Shown: piece by piece, positions 45,154 to 55,649 of the stretch
Numbering within the stretch: position 1 is the first letter of the stretch
Layout of the letters: each line of letters opens with the position of its first letter
NCBI GenBank assembly: GCA_023014335.1
Contig: JAECYW010000020.1
Coordinates: forward strand, 1,054,001 to 1,118,000
Direction of reading: 5' to 3'
Length of the DNA: 64,000 bases
Source of the DNA: Galerina marginata
Lineage: Eukaryota; Basidiomycota; Agaricomycetes; Agaricales; Galerinaceae
The notes under the pieces: model-generated
The model's database searches: none
What the model was told of the DNA's origin: nothing
What the model saw: only the letters and a program-made list of their open reading frames with translations
Program-made: the position numbers and the translations under genes

Positions 45154-47629
45154 ATGACCAATATCATGACCTATATAGAAGGACAGGAACCAAGTCTACG
45201 ATACAAGATTGATTTCATCCTCATGATTTTCTTATTTGCTCTCCTGTGCCTTTTACAGCGTGTAGCTCTAGCCGCCCCCCTCTCGGAGTATACATTCTGC
45301 AATACGACAAGTGCTCCCGGCGTAGTTCCCTCTACGGAATTCAACTCAAGGTCAACATCGGACATCGTCTGGAGCTGTCTCGCGACAATATTTGCGTGCA
45401 GTTGGGTATCTCTTCACCCAAATATGCCAGGTCCTAACGACGGGAAGAGGCGCATGACATTACGGCGCATCGAGTTAATGTTGTGGGCAATCATCACCCC
45501 GGAGATGATTTTATTGTGGGCGATTAGGCAATGGAACGGGGCCCGGAAGTTGGTCGTAATTTACAAACGTGAGTAAGGCCGCCATATTTGCTAAATAGTT
45601 TGAATAACGAAGGCGAACCATCTCAAGAGTACGGTTGGACGATGACTCACGGCCATTTTATCCAAATGGGAGGGTTTATGCTCGTTAACGGAGACAAAGA
45701 TCTTCACATCATCTACCCTGATGAGTTCTATAAACTACTCGCCGATCGCGCCATTGGATTTCCTCCTATCTCGGCCAAAGAGATTCAAGATCGCAGCAAA
45801 GGAGATGGTCTATCGAAAATCTTAGTCGTTGTTCAGACATCATGGTTTATAGCTCAATGTATCTCACGTAAAGTTCAGGGCCTTGATATCACGGAGTTGG
45901 AGCTCGTCACTGTCGCCTTCGCATTTCTCAATGGCTTTATGTATTTCTGCTGGTGGAACAAACCGGTAAACGTAACATCCTGCGTTCGGATCCACCGATT
46001 GACGGGTGAAATTCCTCCTCCACGGTTGATTGATTTGCCACGTTCTGATGCTGATAGGTCAGTGCAATCCAACCATTCCGATTGTAGCATACAGCGATTG
46101 ACGGATGAGATGCCTCATCCCCAAAATATTACAGTTTGGGTACCGGTCCTGATAGCGCAACAATAACCACCAGGTCTGAGGTTTCAGATCACAGTGAGAG
46201 ATCTGGCAGTGAGTCCTAACACCGTTCTATTTGACCTAATCTCCTGACTTTCGTAGTCCCCGTATCACTGGCGGGGTCGGACCTAGGACTGAGATTTGGA
46301 GTAGCGGAGCCATTATCTACAGACACGGAGTCGTCACTTGAAGTCGTTAATGAATCACGCCCACTGTCAATGGCCTCTCAATGTGATATAACATCCTGTG
46401 TTCAGATCCACCGATTGAAGGGTGAAATGCCTCTTCCACGGTCGATTTATTTGCCACGTACCAGCTCTGATAGGTCAGTGCAATTCAATCATTGCGATTG
46501 TAGCATCCAGCGATTGACGGATAATATGCCGAACATCCTCAAATTATTATAGATCCGGTACTGGGCCTGATAGTACAACAATAACCACCATGTCTGAGGT
46601 TTCGGATCACAGTGTGAGATCTGGCAGTGAGTCCTAACACTGTCCTATTCGACCTATTTTCCTGACTTTTGTAGTCCCCATATCACTGGCGGGTTCAGAC
46701 ATGGGACTGAGATTTGGGGTAGTAGAGCCATTATTTACAGAGTTGCCACTTGAAGTCCTTGATGAATTACACGCAGCGACCGCGGCCTCTCAGCGTGATA
46801 CGATAGACCTGAGCATTGAAGCGGAGTCAACATCAACACCAATTAGGAAATCTCTGTCTCCTTCACCCCTCGAAACCTTAATCGGTGAGTAATGGATTCA
46901 CTGGTGGACTTATCTTGCTGAAATGCTCATATTTTGCAAGGTGCAGGGACCAGTCGGGGCGGGGAAGACCTCAATGCTGAGGATGCGTCATATCCAACAT
47001 TGAATGGCACATCTGTGTCTCGTTTACCAGAAGGAAGTTCAGGCAGTGAGTCGTATTCCCATTTGTTGCCGTAGTTGCTGATCAGATACAAAGTAGATCA
47101 AATATTACTTCTTATTCAAGCTTATTGGAGCTCATTTCAGTTTGAAAAAATATACATGTTCGTATATCGAAGGCTGCGGAAAATGCAAGGCCACATAACT
47201 CGCCTCAATACGGCTTCGAATGGGACCAGAGTTGGCACCTTTTCCGCGGAAGACCACGGTGCGATGGAATTCGTTGGATCACACATTTTAGTATCTGTTA
47301 TTAGCATTTTTTTTGGGCTTATTCACTGCACCGGATGGTTTTTGGTTTTCCCATCGAGTTCCGAGAAACTTATTTGGAAAGTATCGGCTGTCCTCATTTC
47401 TTCCTTCCCATTCCTAGTTCTTTTTACATTTTTTTATATGTTTATTTTGTACAGGCTGTCAATGAATCACTCATCGGCACGAGTTCTTTGGAGAGGAGTT
47501 CTTACTTTAGTCCCTTTCTATATAATAGCTAGGCTTGCTTTGTTAGTGGTGGCCTTCATCGCACTCAGGGACCTCCCACCGGGAGCATTTGCAGTCGTGG
47601 ATTGGACCTCGTACTTGCCTCACATTTAA
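45154..47629 (+). CDS. Fungal multi-TM protein with tandem exon duplication
   Basis: Eight exons: 45154-45568, 45613-46057, 46135-46208, 46257-46473, 46553-46626, 46675-46884, 46941-47045 and 47094-47629. They give 691 residues with all phases consistent. The N-terminal half has the family marks 'SDIVWSCLATIFACSWVSLH', 'PEMILLWAIRQW', 'EYGWTMTHGHFIQMGGF', 'EIQDRSKGDGLSKILVVVQT' and 'LDITELELVTVAFAFLN'. The last exon gives 'GLIHCTGWFLVFPS', further hydrophobic helices and the closing 'DLPPGAFAVVDWTSYLPHI'. This is a widespread agaricomycete membrane family of unknown role. The middle (exons 3-6) is an extra hydrophilic loop created by a tandem duplication of about 415 bases (45973-46388 and 46389-46800). 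Exon 7 has two in-frame acceptors (46940 or 46946). Confidence 0.8.
45973..46388 (+). repeat. Intragenic tandem duplication, unit 1
   Basis: Abuts unit 2 directly and holds the end of exon 2, exon 3 and part of exon 4 with their introns. Confidence 0.85.
46389..46800 (+). repeat. Intragenic tandem duplication, unit 2
   Basis: Repeats unit 1 with scattered substitutions. All splice sites are kept, so both units can be spliced. Confidence 0.85.
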
Positions 47630-47860
47630 TTCGGACTATGGTGGTAAAATTTAACAGACACTTTCTAAATTTTAATTAGTCGTATTTCGAACTCACAGAC
47701 TATATTGGACTTCGGGATCACAGTTAATTTGACCATTAGTAACACTGGGTGCGCCACAACGTACCTTTTTCAAAATACGGTAAAAATTTATTAAAGATAG
47801 TCCATATATCTTTAACTGTATTTTTTACAACATTCTTCTGAATCCTATCGACCAACTAAC
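47630..47860. other. 3' flank of the eight-exon gene
   Basis: AT-rich, with no supported gene. Confidence 0.3.
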
Positions 47861-48679
47861 ACCCTGTAATGCTCTTCAGCCTACAACGCACCACGAATGT
47901 CAAGACCGCCCACAAATTCCCACTCTTGGACGTTGGCGGGCTGCATCTGTGGCCTAGGCAGTCATTATTGAAGATCTTGACCCGCCTGGAGGGCAGAAAC
48001 GCGAGTTTACGATGAGAATGAAGATTGCGTTTAGTTTTGGAACGGAAATGGAGGTCGAGCCGAGTCGGGTGCGGTAAGTTAGGAGAAAAGGAGAGGAATT
48101 CCCAAGGAGACGGCAACTAGCTCGCCTAAGCCCTCTAGCCCGACCGTACCGGGGAGCATTAACGCGTTGACGAACCTGTACCCGGCGATGTCGAGGACTA
48201 GAGGGCGTTGATCTCGGTGAATTGTACATTTCGTCATTTCATTCTGTCCTATTAAACACAATCTCGCATACCCAACTACCACGGCCTACTATTTCTTTAG
48301 CCTCCCACACATCAACAACGTCAAGCTAACCCCACTCCTCGACATCCTCGTCGTTATCGTTAGCGGTTCAGGGCGTGACTGAGCTTCGGTGAAACGCACG
48401 AGTATGTCATTTTGGTCTTTCTTTTACATTTACGAGCTTCATCTGACTACCTACCTATATGCCTTTTCCAGCTCCAAAAAATAGCGGTATCAACTTCGAG
48501 CTTGTCCTCAAATTCCCACCTCTTGACGACCTTGTTGTTGTCACTAGTGGAGGTGATACAGCAAGGACGACGATGACGGTGGAGGTGGGGGGCATACCCA
48601 GGACTTTACTAAGGCATGATCTGGACGAGGATCTCCGGACCAGGCAAGCAAAGAGGAGGAAAAGCAATGTGCCTTATAT

Positions 48680-50100
48680 CACCAAATATAGTCGTTGATG
48701 GTACAGCTGGCGTTGGCGTTGGCATCGGTGTTGGTATTGGTGGTGGGCTGTGCCGAACAACAAAGGCAGCGAATAAATTTAGTCGAAAAAATCACCCAGC
48801 CCGGGCCCAGCACTTGGCGTTGGGAGGAAAGGCTTTCGCCGCAACGGCGGGAAGACGACGAAGAGAGCAAAGCTTGGAGGTATTCCTGAAATAAAATTAA
48901 AATTAAAAAACGAAATTAAAAAGGAGCATACACGGGAAGACACGTTGGCGGCACGGCATTGGTAGGTTTTCTAGTCTGAGCTGTCGCCGCTGCCATGCGA
49001 GATAGTAGCGTTAAACTGACATGCCTGCACCAGGGCGAAGACGAACACTGGAGAGAAGTAAGGAGCAGGACGCGCGAAAGCAGATTCAACGAGTCACCAC
49101 CAAATTCAGGACGCGAAATCCCAAAGCTTGGAAGAACAGCTATGGAAGTTTATTGAAGATAAGCCGTAGGATATCCACCTCCTGCGCACCGGGTCAGGTT
49201 AGGGTGGAGCTCGAAGGCGTTGGAACCTGCAACTCCATAGGTAGGACGAGATGAGGACGAAATTGGAGACAAAGCTATTGGTAAAGCGGTTAAGAATACC
49301 ATGCAGTGCTGGTGCTAACGGTAATGATTCCAACGACGCGGCTGACGTGGCGCTGTAAACCCCAAGGACAGGAACCAAATGGTCCTGGTCAACACCTAAG
49401 ACATGAGCGGTGGCGGTGGTGGTAGGGCCAATGTTGTCTCTGCTGGCGCCGAAGCGGCTTCTGTTGGTCTTGGTCATCGGTGGTTGATCAACGAATGTCG
49501 ACTGCGGTTGCGGCTGTGCCATAAACTAGTTGAAATGATGATGATGGCAGTGGGCGAACTAACAAAGAATGGTGTGCATGCAGTCGCGGTGGTGATAATT
49601 GTGCTCATACCTGTGGTACCAACAAGAAAACATTGACTTGAGAGCCCTCTACGGAGCGGTGCCGTCTAGCCTTCGGTTTACGGAATATTAATCGTATCCT
49701 GAGGTTTGATCGTCCTGTACAGGTGTTCCGGTGACGACTGGCCCTGTTCTCGTTGTGGTGACGGCTGCGAGGGTACCGACGCCCATGGAACGAGGATCGC
49801 GAACGTTGGCTTGCGGCGAAAGTCGAATAGTTCGTAATCGTTCCGAGTCGGTGTCGTGCTAGTACTCCTTTCTTGGTTTGTTGAGCAGCGGTTGGACCAA
49901 AGATGGAGGTGATGCTGGTGATTTCGATGAAGCGAAGGGACGTTGTGACTAAAGAAGAAAAGAGAATCAGAGACGAGATAAAAAGAAAGGAGGTAGAGGG
50001 AGCGAACCATGTGATCCACCAATCAGAACAGCTACCAGCGTCACTATTACAGACAGCAGTATGAATGTCGAAGAGATGGGACACGATATCGATAACGACG
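48680..50100 (-). pseudogene. Mucin-like single-pass membrane gene, beta copy C, probably decayed
   Basis: The minus strand carries 'PTTNTNTDANANASC' (near 48720-48770) matching the Asn/Thr-rich part of copy B. A convincing membrane helix 'STFILLSVIVTLVAVLIGG' lies near 50010-50070, followed by GT and an intron-like stretch ending 'ctttag'. The tail frame runs to stops in every reading. Pieces are in different frames, so the copy is probably not functional. Confidence 0.35.
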
Positions 50101-51303
50101 TACTATGCAAATCAAGTTAGTGCAGTGGAACGGAGAAGAGGGAGGTACAAGAGACACACAACGAATTTGATCATGATCGCGACTCCTGACATTCCAGGCA
50201 GATTTGTGTGCCAGGCCACCACTCCGCATCGTGAACAGTCAGAGCATCTGTTAAACCAGAAACATCAGCAAGGAAAACTTTTCCCAGCAAGAATAGACGT
50301 ACCACACAGACGAAACTAGCTGCAGAGCTATCCACACCAGCGGCCAGCTACCGTTGAGTCCGAGAAAATGAACGAGTGTGAGGTCCTCGATAGAAGTACT
50401 AGCACAATTTCTCAGAATGCTGAAGATGTCGAGGATGTGGGGACCGTCGTATGGTCGACGCCTCGTCCTCCTAAGTGCATGTGCATGGGCGGTGGGGGCG
50501 GCAGCAAGTTAAAAGCTCGTGCACGGGCGTGAAGGATGTAGAGAAGGCTTGAAGGAAGTGGAAAAACATGGCATCGAAATAGTCGACCTCGTCTATGGCT
50601 ATGGTGTACTTGGGTGAAAGAAGGGCAGCAGCGCTGCCGCCTTAAAAGTCCGCATCAGTGCTTTGTCAGCTGACATCAAATCTCCGCTCCTGGAGAGGTT
50701 TGAGATTCGACTTTCTTTTTCTTCGTCAATGGCCTAGCGGCCCTTCTAATCCATGTCGACCGATGACTGGCCCCAGAAGATGCGTACTGCACATACCATA
50801 CCCTCTTCGAAAATTCCCTTATCTTGTCTTCGTTCCAGTTTGTCCGACTTATGCCTCTTGTCAATATCTGCAACGCCTAGGCTGTGGGTCGTTACTACGG
50901 CCCCAAATGCGTAGTCTCAGTTTTTACTTGCGGCTTCACTGCTCATAAAATCTTAAGCCTCGTTCACGCTTTCATTTTATTTTAAATTTACATCTCCCAC
51001 ATTACATTGTCGCTACGCGACATCGTTGGCGAAAAGCTCATAATGACTTCCGAGACGCGTGGCAGCTTATGAACCTCAAATCTGAGTGGACATCTACCGC
51101 CTTCGCGTTGCGGGACTGTCGCGATTAAGAGGGAAGAAAAGAAGAAGTTTATTAACGGAGGGTACCTCTAGGCTGTTGCGTAGACATGTTGAATTTAATT
51201 AGAAGCTTCAATAATTGCGCTCGTCAAACGTCAAATTGTGCCAGTTATTTATCTTTGACCTGTATCTAACTTCTTCCTGAGGAGATATCGCTAATTCCAA
51301 ATC

Positions 51304-51877
51304 CTAGGAACGACCTAGGCCTGTAGGCAAAGCATGGAGTAGGAGGGGAGTCGAAATTCAGATTCAGGGTCAATAGCTTAAACGACGAGGAACTACCCAC
51401 AGGGATGCAAGATGGGCAGCATGCATTGGGTGCAATTCCGACTGTTAAGATGTCAGAACCGGAGCTTTCGGGCGTGTAATGAATGACGCAAACCTTTATA
51501 GCCAGCAGCGCAGTCTCGTACGGCTGGACAAAACAAGAGAGGACATTTGACACAGGACTCGCAACACGCTCCGGTTGCGAATCCAACTATCGATATTGTT
51601 AGAGATGAAATCATTAGAGCCGCAATGAATGGTGCTTACGGTGGTATCCGGGAGCGCAGATGGCTGGTGTCAATGGACAATTATACACACCGACACATGT
51701 GGAGGCTTGGGCTGAAAGAAGCAGAGGAACTACTTAGAACGGAAATTATGAAATGGGCGATGACAAGGAATTCATACGGGCTCTGGCCTCAATTGGAACT
51801 GCACTTGACTGCACCCCTTGGAAAAGACCAAGAAGGGAGACAGTAAGGACGGGTAGAGCGTTCAGAGAGATAAACAT
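51304..51877 (-). CDS. Small secreted cysteine-rich protein, copy 2
   Basis: Five exons on the minus strand: 51877-51778, 51663-51640 (24 bases), 51586-51494, 51441-51397 and 51320-51304. They give 92 residues with all phases closed. Exon sizes are 100, 24, 93, 45 and 17 bases, against 100, 24, 90, 45 and 17 in copy 1. The signal peptide is 'FISLNALPVLTVSLLGLF', followed by 'GVQSSAVPIEARA', a segment almost identical in copy 1. The mature part has 10 Cys, with units C-A-P-G-Y-H-L-G-F-A-T-G-A-C-C-E-S-C and C-A-A-G-Y-K-V-G-I-A-P-N-A-C-C-P-S-C, ending 'GLGRS'. A TATA box sits 58 bases before the ATG. Reading through without the last intron would give a longer tail unlike copy 1, so I prefer the spliced end. 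Confidence 0.8.
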
Positions 51878-51934
51878 CGTGAGCTTTTTCGAACTTTGGG
51901 GTGAGTGGGGAGATTCTCAGAAAGACAAGGAGGT

Positions 51935-51940
51935 TTTATA
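51935..51940 (-). promoter_or_regulatory. TATA box of Cys-rich gene copy 2
   Basis: TATAAA in 'agtataaaacc', 58 bases upstream of the ATG and in the same place as in copy 1. Confidence 0.65.
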
Positions 51941-51949
51941 CTACTGGAG

Positions 51950-53083
51950 TAGATGCTAGGGGCGCAGGTGCCGTCAGCAAATGTCGCTCTATAATTACCA
52001 GTGCTGCCAACGTACTGCGATCAAGTTCAACGGCAGTATTTAATGAATCCAAAAGATGATGTCTATCAAACTTTGGACTGAATTTGAATTTGAATTTGAG
52101 CAGCTGGGAGTCTGCAGGTTAAAGGAGGGGCGGGACCATCGAAGTTCGATTTTTGCAATTACCGAAAAACTAAAACGAGAGAAAATAACCGCAAAAAAAT
52201 AGTAAAACGACTCAACTTAATGGGCGTCAAATAATGCACACAACCAGTGTGCCGTGAGCATATCAAGTTACAACCCACTTCGAAATTCAAGTCAACAGAG
52301 CTCCATAATTCGAGGTCCATAATCCGAGTCATGGTCGGAGGTGGAGTGGGGATATCAGAGCGCCGTGTCCCCTGTTGTCACCCCACTTCAGATCCGTAAC
52401 ACTCAGCTGCTCAAGCCTGAAACCGGACCACATAGTTTAAGTACGTTCTTTTCAAAAAGAAATGACTGCTGTTTCACTATTTTTGTCCCACATAGTCGTT
52501 GAGAGAAGCGGGGAGATGCCGTGTCGACTAAAACATTATGAGAAAACAACCCCACAACGAGGACAATATTATATGACCGATGATGACGGGGGGGATGACG
52601 ACAATAATCCTTATGCTGAGCCAACCGTTCCAAAGAACATATTCGCCTTGAGGATCATCCATTTCTGTGTTTGATGTGTTAGAAGTAATTTTCTACTATA
52701 GAATATACGAATGTTGGTAACTTTCTCTCTGAACCTTTATCTCTAAAGTGTTGCTCCAGTTTCCGCGCAAGATTTTTTGTGCGCGACGGCAGGAGGAAGT
52801 CGTGGGAAACCGCCTAACTTTGACATTCAACCTGCGCGGGAGCTGGTATTACCACTTTCAACGCAGTCCGGCGGTCATAATTTTTGGTACATAAGATTGC
52901 ACAGATATATACTACATATATAGCAAGTTTTATATAATACTGGTCAATGGGAAGGGAGCTACGATACAAATTTGCCTAAAATCGCACTCTGTGACACTTT
53001 TGCCCGACGCGAAATTGTAATAAAATGGTTATGCGTATGGACTAAGTGCCGTTGAGGTAAGAAAATATAAGGCTAAGTTATAA
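51950..53083. other. Spacer, first part homologous to 41.0-41.7 kb
   Basis: Up to about 52.69 kb it follows the copy B tail. Beyond that it is AT-rich without a supported gene. Confidence 0.35.
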
Positions 53084-53822
53084 TCAAGTGTTCACTGCCA
53101 AAGGCAGAGAAATTGTGTAAAGTGTTGGGGACTGAGCATTGTGGTCCACAAGGGCATTACCGACGATGACCACCTGCAAGATAATAAGCATCTTCTGCAA
53201 GCAGTTTATTGACTACTCACGTCATGAACGAAGTCAGTAGTATCCACGGTAATATGGCCAGTCCTATAGTAATAATAATCCCATCTTGGTGCTGTTAGCC
53301 ACACAGTTACGAGGGACCCAAAATCATAACCTACGTAGTTGGCCCGTCAGAGCCGTTCATGGTCATGAAAGTATGCCCCCAATCTGGCCCAGGGAGCCCA
53401 TCCCATGCTGGAGCCTGCGCTTTGAATGTTCGTACGGCCATAACACTGTAACCATTATGCTTCCGCCCGTTGTCTGCCTGAATGTCGTTCAAAGCCCCTC
53501 GTAAGAGCTCTATTCCTGTCTAAAGGTAGTTCCGCCGAGAATATTAGCAAAATAAAGTATTGAGAAAAAACACTTCACTCGCCTGTGAAGGATTATTGGC
53601 CTTGACCTCGACCTTCGATTGTGCAACTTTGTTGTTTTCCTCGTTCTGGAGATATTCGGAGATTGCTTTGAAAGGGTCTGGGGCTTGGATGGATATTATG
53701 TTGACGTCTTGACGAGGTTCAATAACAACCTCTACGTTTTCGAGGTCTCGAGTGAATCCAGACGCTTCAGAGAATGCGAAGTGCACAATTAAACGAAGAA
53801 TAGGGAGAAGACAGATCCTCAT
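53084..53822 (-). CDS. Secreted protein of unknown function
   Basis: Four exons on the minus strand: 53822-53583, 53519-53335, 53284-53221 and 53173-53084, giving 192 residues with consistent phases. The signal peptide is 'MRICLLPILRLIVHFAFSEA'. The mature protein is hydrophilic at first ('LENVEVVIEPRQDVNI', 'KAISEYLQNEENNKV'). It then becomes aromatic and beta-like ('GYSVMAVRTFKAQAPAWDG', 'WDYYYYRTGHITVDTTDF', 'VVIVGNALVDHNAQSP'). The first intron appears to use a GC donor (CAG|GCGAGT); the nearby GT donors break frame, except a weak GTCAAG that would remove seven codons. A TATA box ('tataaata', 53882-53891 region) rules out the longer N-terminal frame and supports the Met at 53822. No family is recognised. 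Confidence 0.68.
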
Positions 53823-55640
53823 GTTTTCCGAAGTGTGGTCGTTGTTTGGAATGTTTGACTGTGGAATAAAGAGAATATTTCTGTATTTATACTTGAAGCT
53901 CACCTCTAAGTCCTCCCAATTTCCCCGGAACTAGCCAATACTAATGAGTAGCATGTTTCGAAACATTCTTAAGCAATTCTTCGTGGCTTAATGTAATGGC
54001 CATTCTTAATCCGTGCTAAATCCACAAATAGAAGCATGGATTTGTGTTCTAGTCCACCTAGTCTTAATAGGCTGTAGGATAAGTATTGGAGGTAAGGGGA
54101 TAAGCGCTGGCCCGCTGGGGCGGGTTAGCGCCGACTCCTGATTGGTTCGCTTATAACAAAGATACCGATCCATCCCAACCGTGACAACGCTAAAAAATGT
54201 CGGCTGTAGTCCGAGTGCGCCCTTAGATTGGTTCTGTCATTATAATAAATAATACTAGTAGAATTTTGACCAAGTGCTTATGACAGTTAATTGCAGAACC
54301 CATTACGTGCTAGCAAAGTAGCCCAGGGAATATAAACGCGAAATGTATTGCAGTACACTCTACAAGGCCTCCGTCAAGCTCGACATACACAACACAGAAA
54401 TTATGAGGAATCAGGATCCCTTGCGTAATACCCCAGCGGTGATGACCAACAGAATTGAAGAATTGCCTCCGTTGAGGCCAGCTGACAGAGAGTGGGCTAG
54501 AGACGGCTTAGAGACCGAAATTGTTGCCTAGGCTTCAGAGATACTGGTCTTGGCCAGATACAATATCTGCGGGCAAGAAACTAGCCAAGGAAAGAAAGAA
54601 AGAAATGACCAGAAAACGCACCGTCAGGCCGTTGCTAGGCCTGAAAATACCACTCGTCGTGCGCTCTATCCCCGAGCCAAACTTCCATTATTCTTGTTCT
54701 CCTGCCCGTGATCCTGTTGCGACACCAACCTCCACCGTCCTATCGCCCTAGCAAAAAATACAAACATAATGATTGGCCACGCCAGGAAAAACGGGTTGCA
54801 AGAAAGCCGATTAAGTTCCAGTTACCGCTGGGGGTGAGACGATCGATTGGTAGCACAGTCATCGGGCCTACAGGGAGGTATCTACGCGGTGGCTGTCCAA
54901 TGTCGAATGACCTGCGATATACAATACCGAAGGAGGTGCTTGTCCCAACTTTTACCTGTCAAGGATAGTGAGAGAAACGCTGGGGAAAGTCGCAAAAAAA
55001 GTTGGTGACTTACGGAAATGGACCTCATGAAGGCACCGTGGAAAGGTGTAATACAATGAGATCTACAGCATGAGTGAGTGCGTTTCTTTCAACAAAACAC
55101 CTGTAAAACCATGTTAACAGGTATCTGTTTATTAGAAAACACGGCCAATCGTGTCGTTGAAACTTTGGAGGGCGGGTTCTGCCGTTCGCTGTGTAAATCC
55201 CACGATCCTTATCGCAGTATACAGAAATCCGCAAAGAATTTTATTAGCTCAGAGATGCTAAAGAAGGGAGAACGTCAGATGCCGTAGAGATTCGAGGTGT
55301 AAAAGCCTCGGCCACTCACCGGATTGTCGGAAAGTTCGATCCGTTGAACATCCATTCACAGCATTTTCTTGATGTTGGGGGTGGGAAAACGCTTTCGAGC
55401 GAGGATATCCAGGACGTAGTGCAATCATGTAGGCGATAAATAAAAGGTAGAGCGAGCTGAGAGCGCTGGAGGAGCAGGGGACGGACACTGGCAGACGACG
55501 GACCGGAGAAAGAAAATTCAAAAGACAAAATTTCATGTTTGTATCTGGTTGGACTGGATGCCATTGCCTTCTTCTCTTACCTCGGATGCATCCTCCTTTC
55601 CTTCAGCAGGCGTATTGCGAGTAAGGACTACCGGGCGGGC
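53823..55640. other. Gene-poor region
   Basis: A short plus-strand ORF (54343-54531, 62 residues) follows a 'tataaa'-like box but has no recognisable motif. A minus-strand pair of pieces (55564-55316, joined in phase to 55285-55230) could encode a small orphan ('ISELIKFFADFCILR' at its end). Neither is firm. Confidence 0.3.
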
Positions 55641-55649
55641 TGAGGATGG

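Larger units (their letters stand above)
47865..52690. repeat. Segmental duplication, copy C
   Basis: Alpha remnant (47.87-48.4), beta relic (48.68-50.1), shared end block ('ccgccttaaaagtc', 'atcagtgctttgtcag' near 50638-50665) and Cys-rich gene (51.3-51.9). The BTB gene present in copies A and B is missing here. Confidence 0.6.

Noticed and set aside
51266..51586. 106-residue minus-strand ORF over the Cys-rich gene copy 2
   Set aside because: It reads through two introns in the wrong frame for exon 3. The five-exon model is matched by the paralogue.
53822..53903. Longer N-terminus for the secreted orphan (Met at 53903)
   Set aside because: A TATA box lies inside that extension, and the downstream Met gives a clean signal peptide.
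54343..54531. Possible mating pheromone precursor (small ORF ending in -EIVA)
   Set aside because: The four-residue end resembles a CaaX box, but the required Cys is replaced by Glu. No pheromone receptor gene is recognisable in the window.
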